A stretch of 6,265 nt of DNA from Gammaproteobacteria bacterium (lineage in GTDB: Bacteria; Pseudomonadota; Gammaproteobacteria; UBA6429; Thiohalophilaceae): assembly GCA_029880425.1 (NCBI GenBank), contig JAOUOK010000116.1, positions 1 through 6,265 of the forward strand, given 5' to 3'. Positions 1-5,922 of this stretch are shown piece by piece. Position numbers and translations under genes: made by a program. How positions within the stretch are numbered: the stretch's first letter is position 1; each line of letters starts with the position of its first letter. The notes beneath the pieces are model-generated. The model saw only the letters and a list, made by a program, of their open reading frames with translations, was not told the origin of the DNA and ran no database searches.

Positions 1-960
1 GTTGTACCGTTACCTGATATGTTAGGTCGTGAACAAATTTTAAAAGTACATATGCGTAAAGTACCTATATCAGATAATGTTGATGCAAAAATTATTGCTC
101 GTGGTACTCCGGGTTTCTCTGGTGCTGACCTGGCAAACCTGGTTAATGAAGCGGCATTATTTGCTGCACGTTCAAACAAGCGCCTGGTGGAAATGATCGA
201 GTTTGATAAAGCAAAAGACAAGATTATGATGGGTGCTGAACGTCGCTCCATGGTGATGAACGATGATGAGAAAAAACTTACCGCTTATCATGAAGCAGGT
301 CATGCCATTGTTGGTTTAAAAGTTCCATCACATGATCCTGTCTATAAAGTAACGATTATTCCGCGCGGTCGTGCTTTAGGTGTAACCATGTTCTTACCTG
401 AAGAAGATCGCTACAGTTACAGTAAAGAGCGTTTGGAAAGCCAGATTTCCAGCTTGTTTGGTGGTCGTATTGCAGAAGAAATTATTTTTGGTGCAGATAA
501 AGTGACCACTGGGGCCTCGAATGATATTCAACGTACAACTGAACTTGCTCACAATATGGTGACACAATGGGGTTTGTCTGAAAAACTGGGTCCCATGGTC
601 TTTGGTGAAGAAGAAGGCGAAGTATTCTTAGGTAAGTCAGTGACTCAACATAAAAATATTTCAGATGAAACTGCACATATCATTGATGAAGAAATTCGAA
701 ATATTGTTGATCGTAACTATAAACGTGCTGAAAATATTCTTAAAGAAAATATCGATATTCTTCATTCTATGTCAGATGCCTTGATGAAATATGAAACGAT
801 TGATAAAGATCAAATTGCGGCATTGATGAAGGGTGAAACACCACCACCGCCAAAAGGATGGGATGACCGTTCAGATGATGACACGTCTAATACCGCAAAA
901 CCTGCTGAAGAAGATAAAACTTCTGAAGGAAAAATTGGTGGGCCGGCAGGCGAACACTAA
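1..960 (+). CDS. ftsH: ATP-dependent zinc metalloprotease FtsH (3' part, 5' end outside the window)
   Basis: FtsH is an inner-membrane AAA+ protease that extracts and degrades membrane proteins and short-lived cytosolic proteins. The reading frame is open from base 1, so the N-terminal membrane anchor, Walker motifs and arginine fingers lie upstream; 319 codons remain of a protein usually near 640 residues. The window opens just after the second region of homology (VVPLPD, then [14 protein letters not shown]). The AAA lid follows ([18 protein letters not shown]), then the M41 peptidase domain with the zinc motif HEAGH at codons 97-101 (bases 289-303). The third zinc ligand is most likely the Asp of GASNDI at codon 175. 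The Pro-rich and acidic tail (PPPPKGW, then many D/E/T) is typical of the variable FtsH C-terminus. Downstream folP fits the E. coli and Pseudomonas order, but a strong terminator separates the two genes. Confidence 0.98.
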   Translation, partial: VVPLPDMLGREQILKVHMRKVPISDNVDAKIIARGTPGFSGADLANLVNEAALFAARSNKRLVEMIEFDKAKDKIMMGAERRSMVMNDDEKKLTAYHEAGHAIVGLKVPSHDPVYKVTIIPRGRALGVTMFLPEEDRYSYSKERLESQISSLFGGRIAEEIIFGADKVTTGASNDIQRTTELAHNMVTQWGLSEKLGPMVFGEEEGEVFLGKSVTQHKNISDETAHIIDEEIRNIVDRNYKRAENILKENIDILHSMSDALMKYETIDKDQIAALMKGETPPPPKGWDDRSDDDTSNTAKPAEEDKTSEGKIGGPAGEH

Positions 961-973
961 ACGTGTTTATACT

Positions 974-1002
974 AATGCCCCGCAACAGCGGGGCATTTTT
1001 TT
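974..1002 (+). terminator. Rho-independent terminator of ftsH
   Basis: A perfect 9-bp GC-rich stem (975-983 pairs with 988-996: ATGCCCCGC / GCGGGGCAT) with an AACA loop is followed by a T-tract at 996-1002. It begins 14 bp after the ftsH stop codon. It should end most ftsH transcripts, so folP probably needs its own promoter. Confidence 0.93.
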
Positions 1003-1029
1003 ACCTGTGATTTTTATAATAAATAATAA

Positions 1030-1057
1030 TTGCTCGATTCTTTAATATATCTATATG
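1030..1057 (+). promoter_or_regulatory. possible sigma-70 promoter for folP-glmM
   Basis: TTGCTC (1030-1035) and TATATG (1052-1057) are separated by 16 bp in the AT-rich gap between the ftsH terminator and folP. It is the best pair I found in the gap, but AT-rich DNA gives such matches by chance. The leader would be about 80 nt and would contain a small perfect hairpin (CGATA/TATCG, 1075-1088). A promoter somewhere in this gap is expected because of the terminator; its exact position is inference. Confidence 0.3.
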
Positions 1058-1144
1058 ACTCGCTATCCTTGTAACGATAAAAATATCGCTGCAAGTATCA
1101 TTTATAGCGATTATTATTAACGTTGCAATAGACCAGATATTAAT

Positions 1145-1963
1145 ATGAAAGCTTTGTTTGGAAAATCCTATCCCCTACTCATGGGGATACTCAATGTTAC
1201 CCCGGATTCATTTTCTGATGGTGGTAAATTTATTCAGAAAGATATCGCAATTAATCATGTTAAACGCATGATTGATGAAGGTGCGGATATTATTGATATT
1301 GGTGGAGAATCCACACGCCCAGGTGCAGCAACAATTTCAATCGATGAAGAATATGAGCGTGTTGTTCCTGTTATTAAAGCCATTCGTGAAATTTCTGATA
1401 TTCCTGTTTCGATTGATACAAGTAAACCTGGTTTAATGGAAGAAGCGGTTAAGGCAGGCGCTTCAATGATTAATGATGTTAATGCATTAAGAAGTAAGGG
1501 TGCTGTTGCATTAGCGGCTAGATTGAATGTTCCTGTTTGTATAATGCATATGCAGGGGCAACCACGAAGCATGCAACATAAACCTGAGTACGGTGATGTT
1601 GTAAATGAAGTAAAAGAGTTTCTTGTTGAACGTATTAACACCTGTCTTAATGAAGGTATTAACAAGGATAATATAATTATTGATCCTGGTTTTGGATTTG
1701 GAAAAACGCTGGAACATAACCTGTCATTATTTAAACATTTAGATAAATTTCTGGAATTAGATGTTCCGCTATTAGTTGGGGTATCGCGTAAATCTATGAT
1801 CGGGACAGTTTTAAATGATGCACCTGTCGAACAGCGACTTTACGGCAGTGTTGCCCTGGCAACATTAGCGGCCTGGATGAATGCACAAATACTTCGTGTA
1901 CATGATGTTAAAGCAACGGCAGATGCTTTAAAGTTATGTAGAGCAGTAAAAGAAGCGCAATAA
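1145..1963 (+). CDS. folP: dihydropteroate synthase
   Basis: FolP condenses 6-hydroxymethyl-7,8-dihydropterin diphosphate with p-aminobenzoate to give dihydropteroate, a cytosolic step of folate synthesis and the sulfonamide target. The 272-residue protein is a full TIM barrel, slightly shorter than E. coli FolP (282). Visible motifs: LMGILNVTPDSFSDGG (12-27), DIGGESTRPGA (51-61), SIDTSKP (89-95), IND (109-111), MHMQG (134-138), DPGFGFGK (180-187), SRKSMIG (214-220) and RVHDV (251-255). All pterin- and phosphate-binding segments are intact, and the Phe and Pro positions often changed in sulfonamide-resistant variants keep the usual residues. The ATG at 1145 is the only start that leaves the first motif with a normal short N-terminus, but it has no clear Shine-Dalgarno sequence. 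glmM follows after 24 bp, as in E. coli. Confidence 0.97.
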   Translation: MKALFGKSYPLLMGILNVTPDSFSDGGKFIQKDIAINHVKRMIDEGADIIDIGGESTRPGAATISIDEEYERVVPVIKAIREISDIPVSIDTSKPGLMEEAVKAGASMINDVNALRSKGAVALAARLNVPVCIMHMQGQPRSMQHKPEYGDVVNEVKEFLVERINTCLNEGINKDNIIIDPGFGFGKTLEHNLSLFKHLDKFLELDVPLLVGVSRKSMIGTVLNDAPVEQRLYGSVALATLAAWMNAQILRVHDVKATADALKLCRAVKEAQ

Positions 1964-1987
1964 CTTAAATGTTGTACTGGACGAGTA

Positions 1988-3325
1988 ATGAAAAAAAATT
2001 TTTTTGGAACAGATGGTATTAGAGGTAGCGTAGGCTCATATCCCATCACGCCTGACTTCATGCTTAAACTGGGCTGGGCCGCGGGACGTGTCTTAGGTGC
2101 AGAAAAGGGAAGTAAAATTCTGGTTGGAAAAGATACCCGTATCTCGGGTTACATGATTGAGTCTGCTTTAGAGGCAGGGCTTTCTGCCGCAGGTGTTGAT
2201 ATCCAGTTACTCGGTCCGATGCCAACACCTGCGATAGCGTATTTGACTCGTACCTTAAAGGCTCAGGCAGGTATTGTGATCAGCGCTTCACATAACCCGT
2301 TTGCGGATAACGGGATTAAATTTTTCTCTGCAGAAGGAACAAAGTTAGCCGATGATATTGAGCATGCAATTGAGGCCGAGTTAGAAAAAGAAATTACATG
2401 TTGTGATTCAGCAGTATTAGGTAAAGCTTCAAGGATCACTGATGCTCCTGGCCGCTATATCGAGTTTTGTAAAAATACTTTCCCCGCTGATTTAAACCTG
2501 AAGAATTTAAAAGTCGTAGTGGATTGTGCAAATGGCGCGACTTATCATATTGCGCCCAAGGTATTTGCCGAGTTAGGTGCGGAGTTAATCAGTATTGGTG
2601 ATAACCCTGATGGCATGAATATTAATAATGGCTATGGTTCGACGCATCCTGAGAATTTACAAAAGGAAGTGCTAGATCAAAAAGCCGATCTGGGTATTGC
2701 CTTTGATGGTGATGGTGATCGTTTGATCATGGTGGATCATGAGGGTGAACTGGTTGATGGCGACCAGCTTCTGTATGTCATGGCGATGGCGGCATATGCA
2801 AAAGGCGGGTTAAAAGGTGGAGTAGTAGGTACCTTGATGACTAACCTTGGACTTGAACATGCGTTTATGCAGCATGAGATCCCTTTTAGTCGGGCAGGTG
2901 TCGGTGATCGTTATGTAATGGAGCAATTACTTGAAAAGAACTGGCGCCTCGGTGGCGAATCGTCTGGCCACTTAATTTGCCTGGAGCAGACGACAACGGG
3001 TGATGGCATCGTTGCAGCACTGCAGGTACTGGCTGCTGTTGTTGAACAAGGTAAGAGCTTAAAAGAATTAGCCTCAGGGATGAAACAGTACCCGATGGTA
3101 CTTATCAATGTACGTGTTAGCGAAAAGCCCGATCTTGATAATCATGCAGAAATACAAGCTGCGGTCGCCCAGGCTGAAGCAAAATTAGCTGGTTCTGGAC
3201 GGATATTATTGCGGCCTTCAGGTACTGAGCCACTCATCCGGGTCATGGCAGAAGGACAGGATAAATCACTGGTTGAATCTGTGGCGAATACGCTTGCCGA
3301 CATGGTCAAAAAGGCCCTGACTTAA
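1988..3325 (+). CDS. glmM: phosphoglucosamine mutase
   Basis: GlmM converts glucosamine-6-phosphate to glucosamine-1-phosphate, feeding UDP-GlcNAc synthesis for peptidoglycan and lipopolysaccharide. The 445-residue length equals E. coli GlmM. The N-terminus FFGTDGIRG (5-13) is diagnostic. The phosphoserine loop SASHNP (99-104) places the catalytic serine at residue 101. The metal-binding loop DGDGDR is at 240-245, the sugar-binding loop GGESSGH at 322-328 (E. coli has GGEQSGH), and the phosphate-binding loop [12 protein letters not shown] at 409-420. All four domains of the alpha-D-phosphohexomutase fold are therefore present. The start has only a weak GGA-type ribosome site about 6 bp upstream. 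It lies 24 bp after folP with no terminator between, so the two are likely cotranscribed. Confidence 0.98.
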   Translation: MKKNFFGTDGIRGSVGSYPITPDFMLKLGWAAGRVLGAEKGSKILVGKDTRISGYMIESALEAGLSAAGVDIQLLGPMPTPAIAYLTRTLKAQAGIVISASHNPFADNGIKFFSAEGTKLADDIEHAIEAELEKEITCCDSAVLGKASRITDAPGRYIEFCKNTFPADLNLKNLKVVVDCANGATYHIAPKVFAELGAELISIGDNPDGMNINNGYGSTHPENLQKEVLDQKADLGIAFDGDGDRLIMVDHEGELVDGDQLLYVMAMAAYAKGGLKGGVVGTLMTNLGLEHAFMQHEIPFSRAGVGDRYVMEQLLEKNWRLGGESSGHLICLEQTTTGDGIVAALQVLAAVVEQGKSLKELASGMKQYPMVLINVRVSEKPDLDNHAEIQAAVAQAEAKLAGSGRILLRPSGTEPLIRVMAEGQDKSLVESVANTLADMVKKALT

Positions 3326-3370
3326 CCTTTAGGATTCCCCATATAGCACCGAGTTTTCTCAGGTTTTTCA

Positions 3371-3399
3371 TTGCTTTATTGGCGTCTGGACGTTATTAT
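3371..3399 (+). promoter_or_regulatory. probable sigma-70 promoter for tpiA-secG-tRNA-Leu
   Basis: TTGCTT (3371-3376) and TATTAT (3394-3399, five of six consensus bases) are separated by the ideal 17 bp in the 113-bp glmM-tpiA gap. A start near 3406 would give a short leader of about 30 nt ending in the tpiA ribosome site. No terminator is seen after glmM, so read-through from folP-glmM is also possible. Confidence 0.45.
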
Positions 3400-3426
3400 T
3401 CTGCGCTATTTTTGACACGGAACATT

Positions 3427-3432
3427 AGGGGA
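3427..3432 (+). promoter_or_regulatory. strong ribosome binding site of tpiA
   Basis: AGGGGA lies 6 bp before the tpiA ATG. It is the clearest Shine-Dalgarno sequence among the plus-strand genes here, in line with high expression of a glycolytic enzyme, and it fixes the tpiA start. Confidence 0.75.
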
Positions 3433-3438
3433 TACTAA

Positions 3439-4191
3439 ATGCGTAAGCCGATAATTGCCGGTAACTGGAAAATGAACGGTTCTCGTTCAAGCATTAAAGA
3501 ATTACTCGATGGTGTAAAAGCCGGTATGGGAGATGTGAAATCAGCTGAAGTGGCTGTGTGTGCTCCTGCAATTTACCTGGCTGACGTGTCAGAGCAATTA
3601 TCTGGTTCAGATGTAGCATGGGGTGGTCAAAACCTCAGCACAGAGGCAAGCGGTGCCTTCACGGGTGAAATCTCGGCAGATATGTTGCTCGATTTCAACT
3701 CAAAATTCGTTATTGTAGGCCACTCAGAGCGTCGTACCCTATATGGTGAAACAGACGAGCTTGTAGCAGAGAAATTTGAAGTTGCACGTAAAGCCGGTTT
3801 AACCCCAATTTTATGTATTGGTGAAAGCCTGGAAGAACGTGAATCTGGTGTGACAAATGATGTTTGTGGTCGCCAAATTAATGCTGTTATTGAACGCAGT
3901 GGTGTAGAAGCATTGGCTGATGGTGTTATTGCCTATGAGCCTATCTGGGCAATCGGAACAGGTAAAACAGCAACACCTGAAATGGCGCAGGAAACACATG
4001 CTTCAATTCGTAAAATGATTGCAGAAAAAGATGCAGCAGTCGCTGATAAAGTACGTATTCAATACGGCGGAAGTATGAATGCGGGGAATGCGGCTGAATT
4101 ATTAGCGATGGAAGATATCGATGGTGGTTTAATCGGTGGCGCTTCACTGAAAGCAGAAGACTTCTTAGCCATCTGTAAAGCTGCCGGTTAA
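3439..4191 (+). CDS. tpiA: triosephosphate isomerase
   Basis: TpiA interconverts dihydroxyacetone phosphate and glyceraldehyde-3-phosphate in glycolysis and gluconeogenesis; it acts in the cytosol as a homodimer. The 250-residue protein matches the family length (about 250). Catalytic residues are all present: Asn9 and Lys11 in GNWKMNG, His95 in VGHSERR, and Glu167 in AYEPIWAIGTGK, which runs into the mobile lid loop (170-176). The phosphate-binding segments YGGS (209-212) and GGASL (233-237) are intact. The start follows a strong AGGGGA site. Its place between glmM and secG matches Pseudomonas-type gene order; in E. coli tpiA lies elsewhere. secG starts 26 bp downstream. Confidence 0.98.
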   Translation: MRKPIIAGNWKMNGSRSSIKELLDGVKAGMGDVKSAEVAVCAPAIYLADVSEQLSGSDVAWGGQNLSTEASGAFTGEISADMLLDFNSKFVIVGHSERRTLYGETDELVAEKFEVARKAGLTPILCIGESLEERESGVTNDVCGRQINAVIERSGVEALADGVIAYEPIWAIGTGKTATPEMAQETHASIRKMIAEKDAAVADKVRIQYGGSMNAGNAAELLAMEDIDGGLIGGASLKAEDFLAICKAAG

Positions 4192-4217
4192 CATTAATCT
4201 AAGAGTTTAAAAAAGTT

Positions 4218-4559
4218 ATGTTACATAATGTCATTCTTGTAATACATGTACTTGTTGCCATCGGTGTTGTTGCACTGGTTTTAGTTCAACAAGGTAAAGG
4301 TGCTGACGCAGGTGCCGCGTTTGGTGGCGGAGCATCCTCCACCGTTTTCGGTGCACAGGGTTCAGGTTCATTTCTGACACGTGCCACGGGTATCCTGGCA
4401 ACGATCTTTTTCATTACAAGTTTGTCCCTTGCATACATATCGACACAAAAAATCAAACCTACGAGCGTAGTGGATACTGTTAAAGAACAAAAAGTTGATG
4501 TACCAGTGGCTGCTGAAAAGCCCGCTAAATCAACCTCTGACGTTCCGGTATCTGATTAA
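4218..4559 (+). CDS. secG: Sec translocon subunit SecG
   Basis: SecG is the small non-essential subunit of the inner-membrane SecYEG channel and assists SecA-driven protein export. The 113-residue protein has the usual two-helix hairpin: transmembrane segment about 3-23 (VILVIHVLVAIGVVALVLV), a conserved Gly/Ala-rich cytoplasmic loop (QQGKGADAGAAFGGG, then GAQGSGSFLTR), and a second segment about 56-75 (TGILATIFFITSLSLAYIS). The tail after residue 80 is hydrophilic and Lys/Pro/Val-rich, ending in a SDVPVSD stretch similar in character to the E. coli tail. Ribosome site is weak (AAGAG about 12 bp upstream). The neighbours tpiA upstream and tRNA-Leu 10 bp downstream match the conserved gammaproteobacterial order. 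Confidence 0.96.
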   Translation: MLHNVILVIHVLVAIGVVALVLVQQGKGADAGAAFGGGASSTVFGAQGSGSFLTRATGILATIFFITSLSLAYISTQKIKPTSVVDTVKEQKVDVPVAAEKPAKSTSDVPVSD

Positions 4560-4569
4560 ACCTCTTAAT

Positions 4570-4654
4570 GCCGATGTGGTGGAATTGGTAGACACGCCAT
4601 CTTGAGGGGGTGGTGGGGCGACCCGTGCCAGTTCGAGTCTGGCCATCGGCACCA
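4570..4654 (+). tRNA. leuU: tRNA-Leu (anticodon GAG)
   Basis: A complete 85-nt cloverleaf with encoded CCA can be folded by eye. Acceptor GCCGATG (4570-4576) pairs perfectly with CATCGGC (4644-4650); discriminator A4651 and CCA 4652-4654 follow. D-stem GTG/CAC (4579-4581/4593-4595) flanks a loop with the usual AATTGGTAGA. The anticodon stem is 4597-4601/4609-4613, with loop TTGAGGG placing GAG at 4604-4606. A long variable arm (4614-4626, GGG/CCC stem) marks a class II tRNA. The T-arm GCCAG/CTGGC (4627-4631/4639-4643) has the loop TTCGAGT. It reads CUC and CUU codons. E. coli leuU, also GAG, sits in the same place after secG. It is probably processed from the secG transcript. Confidence 0.97.
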
Positions 4655-4656
4655 TA
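4633..4656 (+). repeat. tRNA 3'-end direct repeat, copy 1 (inside tRNA-Leu)
   Basis: This segment runs from the T-loop through CCA plus two bases. It recurs 171 bp downstream at 4804-4827 with 22 of 24 identical bases. The T-loop-to-3'-end portion of a tRNA gene is the usual core of a tRNA-targeted integrase attachment site. Confidence 0.8.
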
Positions 4657-4660
4657 TATC

Positions 4661-4692
4661 AAAAAGCGCTACTATGAGTAGCGCTTTTTTTT
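4661..4692 (+). terminator. Rho-independent terminator after tRNA-Leu
   Basis: A 13-bp perfect inverted repeat (4661-4673 pairs with 4677-4689, core AGCGCTACT / AGTAGCGCT) with a 3-nt ATG spacer ends in eight Ts (4685-4692). The A-tract before the stem and T-tract after it make it potentially active on both strands. It closes the tpiA-secG-tRNA unit. Confidence 0.95.
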
Positions 4693-4790
4693 GTTAGCAG
4701 AACTGTCACGGTAACCGTGCAAGTTGATTCAGGACATCCTTGTCCTTCACCCTTTCAGGGCGCATTAACTAACGTACGTCCAATTTTGTT
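4693..4790. repeat. cluster of small inverted repeats (unknown intergenic element)
   Basis: There is no gene here. Within about 70 bp lie three perfect small inverted repeats: CACGGT-A-ACCGTG (4707-4719), AGGACA-TCCT-TGTCCT (4731-4746) and CCCT-TTC-AGGG (4750-4760). The palindrome ACGTACGT follows (4772-4779), and flanking GTTAG (4693-4697) is complementary to CTAAC (4769-4773). Such dense short dyads resemble interspersed palindromic elements of bacterial genomes, but I recognise no family and see only one copy in this window. Confidence 0.4.
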
Positions 4791-4803
4791 CCATGCGAAA
4801 TTA

Positions 4804-4827
4804 TCGAGTCTGGCTATTGGCACCATA
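4804..4827 (+). repeat. tRNA 3'-end direct repeat, copy 2 (degenerate, possible old att site)
   Basis: It matches tRNA-Leu positions 4633-4656 at 22 of 24 bases, including the intact CACCATA end. Both differences are C to T (4815 and 4818) in the part corresponding to the acceptor strand. No tRNA 5' half precedes it, so it is not a functional tRNA. A small hairpin (AAGCT-CTAT-AGCTT, 4833-4846) follows at a spacing similar to that of the terminator after the true tRNA. Origin as an att remnant or as a decayed tandem duplication cannot be separated from this sequence alone. Confidence 0.7.
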
Positions 4828-4936
4828 AATTAAAGCTCTATAGCTTAATCAGGTTACAGAGATTTTTTTATATCTATATGAAGAATTTTAAAATTATTAA
4901 TAATAGAATTAAAAGGGTGATCTTGATCATAGATTC

Positions 4937-4952
4937 GTTAACAATTGTTAAC
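4937..4952. promoter_or_regulatory. perfect 16-bp palindrome, candidate activator site
   Basis: GTTAACAATTGTTAAC is a perfect dyad whose centre lies about 47 bp before the predicted start of the downstream RNA. Smaller dyads are nearby: TGATC-TT-GATCA (4918-4929), and the AT-only palindromes at 4884-4895 and 4893-4904. The core TTAACAATTGTTAA loosely resembles the Legionella LetA box (TNAGAAATTTCTNA). It is not the enteric and pseudomonad GacA box (TGTAAG-N6-CTTACA). Which protein binds is unknown. Confidence 0.45.
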
Positions 4953-4954
4953 AT

Positions 4955-4985
4955 TTGATTGTTTTTTAGATTGTTGGACTATAAT
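4955..4985 (+). promoter_or_regulatory. promoter of the candidate small RNA
   Basis: A consensus -10 box TATAAT (4980-4985) is present. The -35 side is poor: TTGATT (4955-4960) with a long 19-bp spacer, or GATTGT with 17 bp. A perfect -10 with a weak -35 and a palindrome just upstream fits an activator-dependent promoter. The transcript would start near 4992. No reading frame follows. Confidence 0.5.
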
Positions 4986-4991
4986 ATTTGT

Positions 4992-5317
4992 ATATGGATT
5001 ACCTGTAAGGGGAAACCATTAAAGGACTTTAAGTCGTGAATAGGATGACACGAACATGGAATGCATTAATAGGGATTGTTAGGTAAGGATTGTACTAAAG
5101 GATTTGTACTATATGGATACGGGTATGGAATGCTCGTAAAAAGCTCCGAAAGGGCACGTTGAATATAATACCCCGATATTTGGCACGCAAAGTTTCTGGC
5201 TTATTGAGTAATGAATAAGTAGCAGAACTTCCGAAGAGCATCTAATTTTGTCATGAAAATGATAAAATAACATGGAATGCTTTCGGACAGGGACGTTACC
5301 TTTTAATTTAAGGTAAC
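4992..5317 (+). ncRNA. candidate CsrB/RsmY/RsmZ-type CsrA-binding small RNA
   Basis: No coding frame of note runs on this strand. Nine A(N)GGA motifs lie within 136 nt (starting at 4994, 5022, 5042, 5056, 5071, 5085, 5098, 5113, 5125), plus a GGGGA at 5010-5013; two more are at 5272 and 5289. Several sit in hairpin loops: TTAA-AGGACT-TTAA (5019-5032), TCGTG-loop with AGGA-CACGA (5034-5053), GTAC-stem with an AGGA apex (5092-5109), and a 7-bp stem with loop TGGAA (5119-5137). Loop-exposed GGA is the known CsrA/RsmA recognition feature, and multi-site RNAs of this kind sequester CsrA. ATGGAATGC occurs three times (5056, 5125, 5272). The 3' part (5156-5317) folds into further stems. No U-tract terminator was found, so the 3' end is uncertain; the GGA-dense core is 4992-5140. 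Confidence 0.55.
5192..5317. other. three consecutive stem-loops in the 3' part of the candidate RNA
   Basis: Hairpin A (5192-5228): GTT(T)CTG pairs with CAGAAC, then CTTATT with AATAAG. Hairpin B (5230-5287): TCCGAA(G)AGCAT pairs with ATGCTTTCGGA, 11 bp with one bulge, enclosing ATTTT/AAAAT (5245-5260). Hairpin C (5295-5317): GTTACCTT pairs perfectly with AAGGTAAC around a 7-nt loop. None is followed by a T-run on either strand, so they are not classic terminators. They may be structural parts of the small RNA; hairpin C also lies 3' of the minus-strand gene and could affect its transcript end. Confidence 0.5.
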
Positions 5318-5364
5318 TCATAGTCTAATATCGAATCTTTATAAACATACTTCAGCAATGTTTT

Positions 5365-5808
5365 CTAACTCATTTCTATCATCAACATGGCTAAAATAAC
5401 CTCTCTTCCTTCAGCCGCTAAAACATTAAATGTACGACAGGCCGCCGCGGTATCCATCACTTCATAACCGAGATTTTGTTGCTGTAAGACAGACAGGCAA
5501 TCCTGTGGCGGAAAGCGTAAGTGCTGTCCCATACCAAGTAATATAACTTCAGGTTTGTGCTCAGCAAAGCCGAGGAAGTGGTCAGGGTTAAGTTCAGAGA
5601 TACTTTGTGGTGACCAGCTGGCTATGCTTCCATTTGCCGTAATAATGAGACTTTTTCGGAAAATCCCAAGGTGGTTATCGGTGTCCCACTCATCAATTAG
5701 CCCGCTATTAAATTCAGGGTGATCGGGCGTAATGCCGCTGATAGTTACCTGGTTAGTGTCGTAACCATGAACCAAAATATTCTCACCTTTTTCAAGTACA
5801 AATTTCAC
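5365..5808 (-). CDS. Mth938/DUF498-domain protein (NDUFAF3-like fold)
   Basis: A 147-residue protein of the Mth938/Xcc1710-like family (DUF498), whose eukaryotic relative NDUFAF3 is a complex I assembly factor; the bacterial function is not established. Diagnostic segments are PEVILLGMGQHLRFPP (86-101) and GYEVMDTAAACRTFNVL (114-130), followed by AAEGREV and a hydrophobic C-terminus. The N-terminal half carries a hydrophobic strand (RKSLIITANG) and SWSP, as in relatives. No signal peptide or membrane segment is seen. The start is GTG (complement of 5806-5808): an in-frame stop lies just upstream and an AAAGGA ribosome site about 9 nt before it. The stop is TAG. It is transcribed away from the aminotransferase gene and toward the candidate RNA. 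Confidence 0.9.
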   Translation of the reverse strand: MKFVLEKGENILVHGYDTNQVTISGITPDHPEFNSGLIDEWDTDNHLGIFRKSLIITANGSIASWSPQSISELNPDHFLGFAEHKPEVILLGMGQHLRFPPQDCLSVLQQQNLGYEVMDTAAACRTFNVLAAEGREVILAMLMIEMS

Positions 5809-5865
5809 TGATTATTTTCCTTTATTATTCAAAAATATCGGGCTATACCCTTGTTTTATAAGGAT

Positions 5866-5878
5866 CTGTCATTGACAG
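5866..5878. promoter_or_regulatory. 13-bp palindrome over a TTGACA box between divergent genes
   Basis: CTGTCA-T-TGACAG is a perfect dyad in the 190-bp gap between the divergent DUF498 and alaC genes. It overlaps a consensus -35 TTGACA (5872-5877); with GTTAAT (5894-5899) at 16 bp spacing this could be the alaC promoter, giving a leader of about 90 nt. A repressor bound to the dyad would block this -35 box. Promoter assignment is tentative. Confidence 0.35.
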
Positions 5879-5922
5879 CGTGCTCGATGAACCGTTAATG
5901 TTACCAGCTTTGTTAACTGGGT

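Noticed and set aside
833..1045. 70-codon plus-strand frame over the end of ftsH
   Set aside because: It is out of frame with ftsH, runs through the ftsH terminator, and its product looks like a shifted reading of the acidic tail.
1255..1665. 136-codon minus-strand reading frame inside folP
   Set aside because: It lies wholly antisense to a clearly conserved gene, with low-complexity Ser/Thr/Ala/Ile composition typical of a shadow frame.
3412..3438. TTGACA followed by ATACTA right before tpiA
   Set aside because: The spacing is only 15 bp or less and the start would fall on the tpiA ATG, leaving no ribosome site; the upstream TTGCTT-17-TATTAT pair is better.
4740..4827. A second full tRNA-Leu or a tRNA pseudogene ending at 4825
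   Set aside because: Only the 3' 24 nt match; no acceptor 5' strand, D-arm or anticodon arm can be aligned upstream, so it is listed as a repeat instead.
5138..5155. Possible minus-strand terminator (GCCC-loop-GGAGC then TTTTT)
   Set aside because: The stem has a mismatch and only about four pairs; too weak to call.
5109..5321. 70-codon minus-strand reading frame in the noncoding gap
   Set aside because: The translation resembles no family I know, has no convincing ribosome site, and overlaps the palindromic RNA-like region on the other strand; treated as a chance frame.
4661..5340. CRISPR array
   Set aside because: The repeated ATGGAATGC units are short and irregularly spaced, with no constant repeat-spacer pattern and no cas genes.
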